DNA of 64,000 nt, taken from assembly GCA_043228905.1 (NCBI GenBank), contig JBHGNT010000016.1:6510001-6574000 (forward strand), given 5' to 3'. The notes beneath the pieces are model-generated. The model was given only the letters and a program-made list of their open reading frames with translations. It ran no database searches and was not told where the DNA came from. Source of the stretch: Azolla caroliniana. Its lineage: Eukaryota > Polypodiophyta. The translations under genes were made by a program, and so were the position numbers. Positions 11,491 through 22,176 of this stretch are shown one piece after another; position 1 is the stretch's first letter, and every line of letters begins with the position of its first letter.

Positions 11491-12684
11491 GGGGTACGAT
11501 TAGTTCCAACTAGCCGTGGAGAGCAGAGACATTACGACGATGTGGACTCCTCTCGGCCTAGTGCAGATGTGTACCCTGCCACAAGGAGGGATGAACTCGG
11601 TGGCCCACATGGTGAATGCGATGAACAAGGTGCTGAGGGATTGTATCCCGGACATCACCATGCCATTCTTGGACGACATCCCGATCAAGGGATGTCCGGT
11701 GGAGGAAAAGGACGAAATGATCGGACTGGACGGATGCCGGAAATTCGTGGCGACACACATTGACGACTACGAGAGGGTGCTGCAGAGGCTAGAGGACGCG
11801 AGGCTCACCTTCTCCAGGGAGAAATCGGCCTTCGGGCAATCAGAGATCATGGTCGTCGGACATCTATGCGGACCGTATGACCGGAAACCGTCTCCGGTTA
11901 AGGTGGAAGCCATCTCCGCAATGAAGCCCGACTGTAACTCGGTCACGGAGGTACGAAGGTTCTTGGGAGCATGCGCGTTCTACCACATATGGATCCCGCA
12001 TTACGCCCACGTTGCCGAGCCGCTATACGGGTTGCTGAAAAAGGGGCGAAGATTCGAGTGGCGAGACGAGCATACGGAGTTGGTCCGAAAGATGAAGGAG
12101 GCTCTTGCTGCAGCTCCGACACTCCGGAAGGCTGTCTACGAGAAAGGCACTCCCATCTACATAACGGTAGATATAAGTCCGAGCGGAATCGGATGGGTCG
12201 TCAACCAAGAAGATGAGGACGACATTCGGTTCCCAATCCGGTTCGGCGCGAAGGTCCTCAGCGAGCGACAACGAGGATACGCCCAGGTTAAACGCGAACT
12301 CTGGGGTATCGTTTCGGTGGTGAAGGCCGATAAAGACTATCTGATCGGGACGGAGGTGATTATCGAGACGGACTACCTGCCGATTCTCGGCATGGTTTCC
12401 GGATGCGCAACCCCAGACCTGGCAATGCTCAGGTGGATAGCGTACATCAAGTCCCTGGATCCGGAAATACGACACATTTCCGGGAAAGACAATGCCATGG
12501 CCGACATGCTTTCGAGGGCGCGATTCGACGACGAGGGCGGCATGGTTTCGGAGGACGAGGAAGTCGGCGTGGACTTCTTCGAGGCGGCTTACGTAACAAC
12601 CGAGGGGGGGGACACTCCGGCGCTTAACGATTTCAATGAGAGCAAGTACGACGGTGTCGTGAAGTACGAAAGCTTCACATTAAA
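11491..12684 (+). pseudogene. Gyp1b reverse transcriptase and RNase H
   Basis: The frame 11516-12709 is the pol core of a Ty3/gypsy element, starting abruptly inside the RT at SGYDQFQLAVESRDITTM. It carries the catalytic FLDDIPIKG (about 11667-11695), EVRRFLGACAFYH, an RNase H start ITVDISPSGIG (about 12155), and RHISGKDNAMADMLSRA at the RNase H end (about 12465-12520). The matching RT region of Gyp1a lies at 15759-16240 on the other strand, so about 480 bp of RT is present twice as an inverted pair. The frame is open here, but the element lacks gag, protease and the RT N-terminus. It stops matching at about 12684, where AT-rich DNA intrudes. Confidence 0.8.
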
Positions 12685-12838
12685 AGTCTACAATAAGATA
12701 AATACGTAATGAAAATAACATTTGATAATGTTTTATATATAAAGAAAATATTAACAACACATATGATAATATTATATATATATAAAGAAAAATAATATAT
12801 ATATATAGATAAATATATTATATTACACGAACAAGACA

Positions 12839-12896
12839 AGACTTGAACCAATAACCCCACCCTATGACTCTCAAATCTTACCATTTACTCTATACT
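12839..12896 (-). repeat. tRNA-like module 1 of the insertion
   Basis: The minus strand has TAGAGTAAATGGTAAG (weak A-box) and then GGTTCAAGTCT (B-box, matching GGTTCRANNCC except the last base). No cloverleaf could be drawn with confidence. Confidence 0.35.
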
Positions 12897-12992
12897 AGTA
12901 ATATACATAAAATAAAGCATACTTTATATTACATAAAGGATTTGCTTCATGATATAAAAATAAAGTTGTATGTTGTATTCAATAGTATTTTG

Positions 12993-13050
12993 AAACTCAA
13001 ACCCACAACCTCATACACCAAAGTGAACACACCTACCATTAGGCTATATT
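12993..13050 (-). repeat. tRNA-like module 2 of the insertion
   Basis: The minus strand has TAGCCTAATGGT, 11 of 12 to the A-box consensus, then GGGTTTGAGTTT as a weak B-box. It looks like a decayed tRNA-derived promoter. Confidence 0.35.
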
Positions 13051-13292
13051 TTCATGTTTATTGTTATTGCATATATTGTTTCATACATAAAAGCTCAAAT
13101 GAGCGAGATGTTTATCATGCATCACTACATGCATGACTTGTACCCTCCAATGCATCATATGCATGGGGGCACCTATTTAAATGGTGAAAGAGAAGATCAA
13201 AGGGAGATATGTATGAGATATCAATCAAATTATGTATTTCATAAGAGATACCATAAAAATAGAGAAAGAAGGGAAGAAGTTTAACATAAACG

Positions 13293-13360
13293 TGGAGCTC
13301 TAGCTTGGTGGTCGTGGTGGTCAACTCTCAACAAGAGGGAGGCGGTTCGAGCCTTATCTT
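13293..13360 (+). repeat. tRNA-like module 3 of the insertion
   Basis: The plus strand has TAGCTTGGTGGT and, 31 bases later, GGTTCGAGCCT, close to a perfect B-box. It is the best of the three modules and a plausible pol III promoter of a SINE. Arms outside the T-stem pair poorly, so it is not a functional tRNA. Confidence 0.45.
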
Positions 13361-13663
13361 CATCAAAATATATAAGTGAAGATTGTAATGGTCTACGATC
13401 AAGAGAGAGAAGAGCGATTACCTTGCAAGACAAAGTTCGGAGGTTCAACGATGTGCACAATCATTTTGTAACTCTTTCATGAAAATGATTATAAATTTCA
13501 TACACTTTCTCATATATTATTTTATATCTTATCTTGTCTTATCTTATATTCCTTAAAAATCCTATTTTGTCATATCTTATTGATCTCTATTCACTCTATC
13601 TCTACTCTTTCGTCTCTTCCGTCCATAATCCCTGTGATTCCTTCCTCACTTTCACGTTATCCT

Positions 13664-15128
13664 TTGTGTGCGCAACGCTACGCTTCTAGGCGAGCCACGT
13701 CACGACAACGGGGAGTGGCTGCAGATTGGGGGATTCTTAAGGACGATGATGCAGGACGCGTCATGGACAAAGGACGAGGCCAACCGGATCCGGAAGAAAG
13801 CGTACCAATTCTTTCTCCGGGACGGATACTTGTGGAAGCACCCGAAGAAGAGAAACGGCATCCCGCTCCGAGTAGTGGCGATGGAGGAGGAACAGGAGGA
13901 GTTGCTGAAGGCCTACCACGACAGCCCCTGGGCTGGACACCGTGGGACGTGGGCCACGATCGAGAAACTAAAGGGGAAGTACTGGTGGCCGGGACTGTAC
14001 CGGGACGTGCATCGGTTCGTGACAACTTGTGAGAGTTGTCAGATACACTCCATAGTCCGACATCGGGACGAACTTCACCCTACATACCCTCCGGCCATCC
14101 ACTTCAAATGGATGGTAGATTTGGTGACGATGCTGATGGGCGTAGGGCAAATGCGATATCTGGTGCTGGCCCGGGAGGACCTGACGAACCATGTGGAAGG
14201 CTGAGCCCTGTAGAACAAAATGACCGCGACCGTGTGTCGGTTCCTGATCGAGGATGTGATATGCCGGTACGGGTGCGTCGGGAAGATCGTGGCTGACCGC
14301 GGGGAGTTGGATGCCGAAGAGGCCGAGGAGCTGTTCGACCGGTTAGGGGTCAAGCTCTCGCTCACCACAGCGTACAATCCGGAGGCGAACGGGGAGGTGG
14401 AGCACGGACACGGACCGATCGTCAAAGCGCTAGTCCGGGCGTGCGGAGGCCAGGTCGGGAACTGACCACGACTGTTACCTTATGCCTTGTGGGCGGATCG
14501 GACAACGCACAGTTCGGTAATCGGGTTCATGCCATCAGAGCTCATGTTCGGACAGAAGCCGATCATGCCGATGGAACAGACGATCTCCTCTTGGGCGACA
14601 GTGGACTGGAGAGACGAGATGAGCCGGGAAGAACTGCTAGCGGCGCGTATACGGCAGCTCGAGCGGAGGCCAGAGGACGTGGAACGAGCGACGGAGAGAC
14701 TTTGGACGGCGAGGATGAGGAACAAAGCCCGGTTCGACCGGACGCACCGGCTCAGACCAAAGAAAATCGAGGAAGGCGGTTGGGTGTTAGTCTACGACAG
14801 CAGCCTCGACAACCAGCACCGGGCAACACGGAAGTTTGCAAAGCGGTGGTTCGGGCCTTACATGGTAACGAACGCCAACGACAACGGGACGTATCACCTG
14901 GCGGAACTCGACGGTACGAGGATGGCGATACCGGTAGCAGGGAAGCGGATCAAGCGTTCAAGAAGCACCACGATGGCGAACCGGATCTAAGAGGCCCGAA
15001 CAACGATGAAGCACAGTCCGAAACGGAGGACAAACCGATGGACGAGGAACCGGAACCCGGACCGGTTTTCTCCAACAAGAACCCATTTTTGGCGCATACC
15101 GGTGGATGCGCGGTTAGGTGGGGGCGGA
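13664..15128 (+). pseudogene. Gyp1b integrase and pol C-terminus
   Basis: This continues Gyp1b pol after the insertion. The zinc domain is HDSPWAGHRGTW ... TTCESCQIHS (about 13918-14045, HHCC pattern). The catalytic core follows: VDLVTMLMG (about 14115), VADRGELDA (about 14288-14310) and NGEVEHGHG (about 14390). A FGQKPIMPMEQ block (about 14548) and a C-terminal region to about 14990 complete it. It is broken by TGA at 14202 (in place of CGA in VEGRA), by TAG shortly after, and by TGA at 14462. The last 140 bases before the LTR are probably the 3' untranslated region. Confidence 0.75.
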
Positions 15129-15758
15129 TGTCGTGAAGAAAACCATCCCTTAGCGTAATTGGTGCATAGCACGCGTGAATCGGCTCTTCACGCGTGCGCG
15201 CCCTTTAATGTATATAATAGAGAATTAGGTACAAAGGTATATCCTAGGTAGTTAGATTCGGTAGGTAGGATGTTAATGAGGGAAACGGCTCCCTTCTTGA
15301 AGCTATAAAAGAGAGGGAGACGCGGGGAGAAGGGGGGCATTATTTTTATTGAGGAGGACGAAGTGCTGTCAGACCGAAACCGAACGCTTCTCCTCTGTTC
15401 GTTCTCCATCTCTCTTCTTTGCAGGTTTTCGGGAGGCTCGCGCTGCTTCGAGGAACGCCCTTGTGCTTCCAACAACACCTCCATCCTATCCCCTTTCGTG
15501 CGCAGATGAGCAGGCACCGGCATTTGTTCGCCTGCCTGTTCAGTTGTAACCGCTCGCGTACTCTGTTGTTTATTTGTCATTCATTAATATACAAACATTC
15601 GTGTCTTCTACGTTGACAGGGCCGTGTCCCTGTGTTTCTTTGCTCATACGTAACCGAGCGTCTCTCTCTTTCTCTTTCCCCTTCTATCAACTGCTCTTTG
15701 GTTCAAGACCCCGGTGGTCCCGCCTCGTTTCTCCACGCACGCGCGTAGTAACGCGACA
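15129..15758 (+). repeat. Gyp1b 3' LTR
   Basis: A 630-bp LTR from TGTCGTGAAG to AACGCGACA. Its right terminus is joined directly to minus-strand RT sequence of Gyp1a (GACAL block) with no spacer, which identifies the integration junction of Gyp1b in Gyp1a. Confidence 0.8.
15304..15311 (+). promoter_or_regulatory. TATA box of the Gyp1b LTR
   Basis: TATAAAAG in GC-rich surroundings, about 175 bp into the LTR. The same position in the other Gyp1 LTRs carries a TATA box (19839-19846 minus; 32384-32391 and 60203-60210 plus). Confidence 0.55.
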
Positions 15759-17125
15759 ACGCGCACGCTCCCAAGAACCTCCGAACCTCCGTGACCGAGC
15801 TGCAGTCGTTCTTCATCGCAGCGATGGCTTCCACCTTAGCCGGAGACGGTTTCCGGCCGTATGGCCCGCATAGGTGTCCTACGACCATGATCTCTGATTG
15901 CCCGAAGGCCGACTTTCCCCCGGAGAAGGTGAGCCTCGCTCCCTCCAACCTCTGCAGCACCTTCTCGCAGTCGTCGATGTGCGTCGCCACGAATTTCCGG
16001 CATCCGTCCGGTCCGATCGTCTCGTCCCTTTTCTCCACCGGGCATCCCTTGATCGGGACGTCGTCCAAAAACGGCATGGTGATGTCCGGGATACAATCCC
16101 TCAGCACTTTGTTCATTGCATTCACCACGTGAGCCACCGAGTTCGTCCCTCCTTGTGGAGGGTACACATCTATACTAGGCCGAGAGGAGTTCGCATTGTC
16201 GTGATGTCTCTGCTCTCTACGGCAAGCTGGAACTGATCGTACCCCGAGTAGAGATCACCGACCGAGTAAATCGACCTTCCGGCGAAGGCCTCCGCGAACT
16301 CGTCTATTGTCGGTCTGATTCCTGCGTTTCGAATAGTCACCTTGTTGACCTGCTGCAGGTCTTGAATAAAGCGCAACGTGCCGTCCTTCTTCGGCACGGT
16401 AAACCACCGATTCGAGTATGGGGCACTCGACAGTTCGAGGATTCCCATCTTGACCTTCTGCTTTAACAAATCCATCAACTTCGGGATGTGAGCTCTGGGT
16501 ACTGGAATCGGTTTGAGACTCCACGGCACATGCGGTACCGTGAATATCACCATCGGTTCCACGACTGTCGGGTCTACGCACCCGATCTCCTCCGGTGAGA
16601 ATGCGAAAGCCTTCCTGTGCCTTCCGAGCATTCCCCGAAAACGGTCCTCTTCCGCCAGCAGTAGGAAGCCGCCCCCACCGATTTTGAGCTCGCGCAGTGT
16701 TATGTCAGTGAACATGTGTCCTATGCGGGCCGGATTTCGTAAACTCGGGTCCGACGCAACCCCCTTTATTCGCAACTCGCTGCCCTCCGGCAAGGGAGCC
16801 GCGACTAGCCTCACCTTCCGGTCCACAGTCTTGTACCTCGTGTCCACCCGGGCTGTTCGATCTGACTCGAGCCCTTTACTGAAGTCGGCGATGACTTCGT
16901 ACATCCTTTCCGAACATGCCAGAATCGTCCGGTCCTCTTGAAGGACTCCTCCGACTACCTCTCGCAGCTCCCCCAAGGTATTGTCGAAAGAGACCACCTC
17001 CACGGCTCCGTTGATTTCCTCTCCGAGGCCGAGGATACCACATGCCCGAAGTCGCTCCTCTGCCCTTTTCTTCTTCCGTCCAACAACGTCGACTATCGTA
17101 CCCCCTCCATTGTCGGAGAACCAAA
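15759..17125 (-). pseudogene. Gyp1a reverse transcriptase, N-terminal two thirds
   Basis: Reads leftward. Upstream linker VEVVSFDNTLGEL (about 16960-17003) leads to FTVPKKDGTLRFIQDLQQVN (about 16345-16410), VGDLYSGYDQFQLAVESRD (about 16200-16260) and the catalytic FLDDVPIKG (about 16045-16075). The end is EVRRFLGACAL at 15759-15790, cut by the Gyp1b LTR. A frame change occurs near 16167. RNase H and integrase of this copy are absent and were presumably lost in the deletion at 11490/11491. Confidence 0.8.
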
Positions 17126-17425
17126 ATTTCCTACTTATAGTACATGTTTTCTCCGCTATCGTACATTTGTGGGGTTTTCCCGGAGTGTCTGGACTATCGC
17201 GGCCCCACGCCTTGATAGCCCTCTCTAAAAATCCTCTCGGTTTTCGCCCCCGAGGGTCTTGCGGTTCCGCTCATGGTTCGGTCTCACCGTCAGGAACTGG
17301 ACCGAGTGACGTCCATCCTGGCTCTTGACCCTTGCATAGGCCGAGCCGTTGTCCAACACCTTGGTCTCCATCCGTGCTGCCGTGATGTACGGTTCTCCTA
17401 GTGTAACCGGATGTGAGGATGTCTC

Positions 17426-19350
17426 CTACACGAAGAAGTGCTCGTCAATCTCGACATCGCCGATCTTTACTCGTACATTCGGGCAGGCTCCATGCAGTTC
17501 TTCGGTGGCACGCGTCGCTGCCCGTATCTTCCACCCGTGCTTGGTGTTGATCGGCCATTTCCCCTTCTTATAGAAGTCCATGGACATCAAATTGATTTCT
17601 GAACCGTGGTCCACCAACGCCATCACCGGTTCATGAACATCTCTGATCTTCACGGGGGTCTCCGTGGTCGCTCTGGCCCAGTGCGGCCTCGAATAGTGGC
17701 TCTCCGCCAACTCGTCTTCCAGCGCCATGTCCTCTATGTGTGTCGTCCGCACCTCCATTGGCTTCTCCGGTTCTGTCTCCGTCGACAGCCTCTTCCTCTT
17801 CACCAAGTCTACGATGGAGTCATGGAACTCCTTCTTGGCGATCTCGAGCACTTCCCTCAGCGACAGTTCCACCTTGCTGTCGAGGATTCGTTCTTCCAGG
17901 ACCTTTCGTAGGTCCGTGGATCTTTCGATTTCTCTGCCTAATCGGTACCCGCCCTTCTTGGGATTATCCTGGGCGCCGAGTACACCGGCCTCATTCCGCC
18001 TTTGCCCGAATCGATTTTCATATCGCTGCGAGGGCCTGGCCCCTCCGGTTTTCCCTACCCGCTTGTCCTCTACCAGAGCCTCGTAGTTTTGACAAGCGGC
18101 TTCGACGAAGCCCGTCTTTTCTTCCACCGGGTCACTCCACCCGGTTACCTCTCGGACCTGTTTTTCCGCGCGGTCCACCTCTTCTTTCCTTAGCCGCGCG
18201 CCGTCGAGGCCTTCCAGTACCGTCGGCCAGAACCCGGCTTTGTTCGTCTTCGGGGCCTCGCCACCTCCGACCCAAATACCAGCTGACGCTGAATAGTGGA
18301 CGGTCTCTGCGTGACGAGCCGTCGCCTCCTCCATCAGCCTTTTCATACCCCCTTGCCCGACGTTCAGGTTCAGGGCCTTTCGGGTCTCGCTGGCGTGCAC
18401 CCGAGCGTTCCACAAGTACACCACGTTGCTTCTCATCGCCTCGGCGAAGTCCCCGCAATCCTTCTGGATGTGCCCAACCGCGTCACACCACATGCACCTG
18501 TTTTCAGCCAGAGGTCGTCGGTCACGGGCCTGTTCGCCACCATCCCTCCGCGCCTGGGCGATCTGGAGATCCTTTACCATCTGCGTCAGCTCCTCCAGCC
18601 CTTGACCATGCCGGTTGAAGCCGACCCGGTCTCGAGCCAATCTCGGGTCTCTTCCCTTCGTGTTGGTGGTGTTGGCTCGAGCTTCTTTGCTGCGACAGAG
18701 CCCGCCCCTGTTGATCCTTTGTCAACCCATTCCCGCCGTTTGTCGAAACGGCCATAGACCCTTTTCACCACGGCCTAGTCGGCCATCAGCCCGTCATCAG
18801 TCTCTAATAGGAGACCTACCTGCTCCCGATCCCGATCGTCAACCGACTTAACAAACAATAGGACACGGCTTGTGTCCAGAACGGTCCGGTCAAGCACCGA
18901 GAGCCGCGCGAAGCGTTCCTCAAACTCCCGAAGGAGCACTGTTGCGTTCCTTCCTTTGTCGGGGGTCTCCACCCACTCCATGAAGTCCCACTTCGAAAGT
19001 CGAAGTGCATCTTTAAGCCCGTATCTTTCGAGGAGCTAACCTTCGAACTCCTCCCAGGTCCGACTCTCGGCCCGTACCTCGAGCACCTCCGTATGGATAC
19101 CCGGCATTGCCACTCGAGGGAATCCGGCTAGATGCCTCTCTTCCAGAATGTCCCTCATTACCATCTCAGCCCGGTAGGACGCCAAGTAGCTCGTGGCATC
19201 CTTCCCACTAAACCGGCCGATCGTACAGACAACCGCCTCGATAGCCCTATCAAGGGCGCCGGTGCCTTCGCGCGCACTCACTATACGGTCTACAGCCGAA
19301 GCCATGGCTTCTGCAAGGTCCGACCCCCTCATCTTCTACTCCTTTGCCGC
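17426..19350 (-). pseudogene. Gyp1a gag and protease
   Basis: Starting near 19332 (MRGSDLAEAMASAVDRIV), the gag runs through IGRFSGKDATSYLASYRAEM and VLDTSRVLLFVKSVDDRDREQ. One zinc knuckle, CMWCDAVGHIQKDC (CX2CX4HX4C, about 18458-18500), follows, then a charged linker, and then a retropepsin with MALVDHGSEINLMS at about 17576-17620. The usual active-site triad D-S/T-G reads D-H-G. The frame is broken by a TAG near 19035, a TAG at about 18773-18776 (in place of a Trp that Gyp1c keeps) and a TAG at 17426-17428 right after EHFFV. Long plus-strand frames opposite this GC-rich gene are shadows. Confidence 0.75.
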
Positions 19351-19353
19351 CTG

Positions 19354-19372
19354 TTCACGTCGGGTTCACCAA
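19354..19372 (-). other. Candidate primer-binding site of Gyp1a
   Basis: The minus strand reads TTGGTGAACCCGACGTGAA, separated from the LTR end (19376) by three bases. It matches Gyp1c at 1045-1063 and the Gyp1d copies near 32807 and 60626. It differs from the initiator-Met site used by the copia elements here. Confidence 0.5.
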
Positions 19373-19375
19373 ATA

Positions 19376-20061
19376 TGTCGCGTTGTTACGCGCGTGCGTG
19401 GAGAACAGGGCGGGACCACTGGGGTCTTGGACCGAGGAATAGGTGGGGAAAAGAGAGAGAGGGAGAGAGAGACACGCTCACACACGGATAGACAAAGAAG
19501 CGCACGGGAACGCAACCCGATCAACACAAGCGACACAAGTTGGGCTGGAGATAGAGTATAAGAACGCGTATATAAATATATGTATGCAGATGACTCGAAC
19601 GGTTACAACCAATCAGGTCGGCGAGACGGGTGTCGACGCCTGATCACCCACGCACATAGGGGAGCAAGATGGAGATTCTGCCAGAAGCACACGGGCGTTC
19701 CACGGAGCAGAATCAGCCTCTCGAGAACTTGCGCAAAGAAAGCTTATGGAGAACAGTAGAGGAGAAGAGCTCGGTCCCAGTCCGACAGCACTTCGTCCCC
19801 TCTAGTGCGTGATGCCCTTCTCCCCCCATCTCCCTCTCCTTTATAGCTCAAGGAGGGAGGCCATTCACCCGTTCACATCGCATTAATTCTCTGTCCTTTC
19901 GGATAGAGATACTCCTCGATTTCCCCTATAGAATATTGCTACCTAGGATTTAACCTTTCTGCCTACCTATCTACTATACAACAAGGGGCGTGCCCACGTG
20001 TAAGGGCCGGTTTACACACACTATACACGGTTTGCGCCTGGGGACGGTTTTCTTCATGACA
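19376..20061 (-). repeat. Gyp1a 5' LTR
   Basis: A 686-bp LTR. On the plus strand it runs TGTCGCGTTG to TTCATGACA. It carries a minus-strand TATA box, CTATAAAG, at 19839-19846. It nearly matches the truncated partner at 10938-11490. It is followed by ACGT (20062-20065), the putative target duplication, and then by LINE(-) ORF2 sequence. Confidence 0.8.
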
Positions 20062-22157
20062 ACGTAGGTTGCCACGAGTTGAGAAAGCAAAAGAGTGCTT
20101 CGGTGTATAATAGAAATAAGGATGGAGCTAGTGGGCATCCCTATCATACAGATCGGGATATTCGGAAAAAGGGGCCCCTTTCACCTGCCAGTGACACGCA
20201 ACTACTGTCGTTCCTATAAAGTCCTGCAATGCCTTTGATCCATGTCTCTTGAAAGTCGAGTTTCCCCATCACACTTTCTAGAAAGTTCTAACATACCTTG
20301 TCATATGCTTTCTCAAAATCTAGTAGCACCACTATTACCATGTTGTTGGTACGCTTGGCAAGGGCTACTGCTTCCTAGAACGGGAAGAGGTTGTCTAGGA
20401 TGCTCTGATTTCTAATGAACCCTATCTAGGACGGATGAATGAGTTGAGGGAGAAGTGGTGTTAAACGACGTGCCACGATTTCTGTGAGCAACTTATAGAC
20501 AATATTGAGAAGAGTTATGGGCCGCCACTTGCTAATGTCGTTGGCACTCCCACCACCTTTAGGAATGAGATGTATCATCCCCTATCAAAATTCCTCCAAC
20601 ATGCTTCCAAAGGTGATGATATCCTCATCTTCCTGGAGGAGGTCTTCTTTAATAGTGTCCCAAAGGCATGTGAAGAAGTGCGGGGTGAGGCCGTCAATTC
20701 CGGGGCGACTATCGGCATCCAAATAAGAGAGGGCCTCCCATATCTCGATGATTGATAGGGGACACATGAGCCATGTATTCATTTCCGTCGTGACTTTCTT
20801 GGGTATGCTTTGGAGGATAATATCTTCTCTTATGTCTTCCCCTGTAGCCATAGTATCTTCGGTAAGTAGGCCGTTATAATAACTTGTGGCAATATTCCTC
20901 ATTTCGCCACCATCCTTAGTGGTCGTTCCATCCTCTTGGTTGAGGTTGCGCATCATTGTTCTAGCGTGCCTCGGGCCTTTGGAGCGGAAGAATTCCTAAG
21001 TTCGTGTTTTTGTCCCCTACTCGAATCCATCACGTCAGGCTTCCATGAAACTCCATGTCATATATTTCCTTTTCCGCCATGCTGAGTTCATGTTTGGCCA
21101 TGGCGACTTGTCCTACGATCCAACTACATGATGGGTATCTCTGTTGGAGTCGTTGTAAGGCTATTAGTCCCTGTTTTGTCCTCTGTCGCTTCTCCTGAGC
21201 ATCCTTGATTCTGGTCTTGACAATCTCATGTACGAGAGTTGAGGCTCTTGTTAATTTAGCTAGAAGTTTGTCAGATGTTGAAGAGTCATTGACGGGTAAT
21301 AACCATTGGTTGGAGAGTTGTTCCTTCACCTCTATAAATGTGTCAATAGTGTGTGGGATGCAAGTTTGGAATGGGCCCCATTTTCGGTGCAATTGAAAAT
21401 GACCAACTACCGGGTAATGGTCAGAGAAAGTCGTGCCTGCAGTTATGCGACACCACCCTCCCTTCGCTTCTAGAGCCTCGCCCACGTAAATGCGGTCAAT
21501 GTGAGATAGGGTGGGTCCACTATTCCACCCGTCTGAACGGGAGAATAAGAGAGAATCCCTTTTTCGTTGCAAGGTGTTAGAATGCCAAATGTCTCGCAGG
21601 TTAAGGTGTACACATAGCTTTTCCCATTGTTTACGTTCCCTTCCTTGTAGAACTATGGGGCTGTTGTTGGAGCTATCGTGAATGGATTCGATCATATTAA
21701 AATCCCCTCCAATGCACCACTCTTCGGCACCCGCTACTTGTAGGCGGATGCGGTCCCAGAATGTTGCCCTTTCTGTTCTGCTATTTGGAGACTAAACATT
21801 CATGAAATTCCAACATTGCCCTTGGATGGCCAACATGCAAAAATGTGCCCTACCAGGTATAACTGATTCCTGGTTTATTAAGCCTTGGGCTAGATGTTCC
21901 CAAATCAAAGTGCAAATACCACCATGATTTCCATCCTCCCCTATTGCTGGCTCCCAAATTGTTTGCCATAATCCTGGTAGAAGGTCTCTGACTTCCTTTA
22001 ACTGCGTGTTATTGAGGTGGTGTTCCTACAACATGATGATGTCAGCAACACTCCCTAATAAATATTCTTCAAGATCCCTTCTCAGTTTCCATCTGTTTTG
22101 TTGATCTAGTTGACTTCTGGGCCCTTGCACGTTCCATGTTACAATCTTCATACTCAT
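20062..22157 (-). pseudogene. LINE(-) copy A: ORF2 endonuclease and first half of RT
   Basis: The ATG near 22157 starts an apurinic-like endonuclease: MKIVTWNVQGPRSQ, ADIIML followed by TAG (22026-22028, where the family has a conserved Gln in LQE), GGDFNMIE, HIDRIYVG, and the catalytic FSDHYPVVG (about 21405-21433). After a charged linker come the first RT blocks (LDADSRPGIDGLTPHFF, about 20690-20740) and GCPLAPSLFL (about 20120-20155). The frame is shifted between these. The RT continues at 10937 after the gypsy nest. In copy B the whole endonuclease and RT core are deleted. Confidence 0.75.
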
Positions 22158-22176
22158 GGAATGTGGTGGGAGATTG

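Larger units (their letters stand above)
12685..13663. other. AT-rich insertion in Gyp1b between RNase H and integrase
   Basis: About 980 bp of AT-rich DNA between two GC-rich blocks of one pol gene. It starts just after VVKYE and ends just before ATLLGEPRHD. It holds TA-rich runs and three tRNA-like A-box/B-box pairs (12839-12896, 12993-13050 and 13293-13360). I see no transposase, no clear terminal inverted repeats and no certain target duplication. It may be one or more short non-autonomous elements. Confidence 0.5.
10938..20061. mobile_element. Gyp1 composite nest inserted in LINE(-)
   Basis: A 9,124-bp insert made of two Gyp1 copies in opposite orientation. In order it holds: a truncated minus-strand LTR (10938-11490); plus-strand RT, RNase H, integrase and LTR of Gyp1b (11491-15758); and minus-strand RT, protease, gag and LTR of Gyp1a (15759-20061). 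The ACGT flanks on both sides and the continuous LINE ORF2 across them indicate one original insertion of Gyp1a. Gyp1b ends in an exact LTR terminus at 15758 against Gyp1a RT sequence, as expected if Gyp1b inserted into Gyp1a. About half of each element was later deleted at 11490/11491. Confidence 0.7.

Noticed and set aside
17727-18757. Long plus-strand open frames, up to 292 codons
   Set aside because: They lie antisense to Gyp1a gag and protease, whose minus-strand translation has a zinc knuckle and retropepsin motif. The high GC content explains the open antisense frames, and they have no family signature.
10938-20061. Two unrelated neighbouring gypsy insertions
   Set aside because: Matching ACGT flanks and the continuous LINE frame indicate one original insertion, and the exact LTR end at 15758 indicates nesting.
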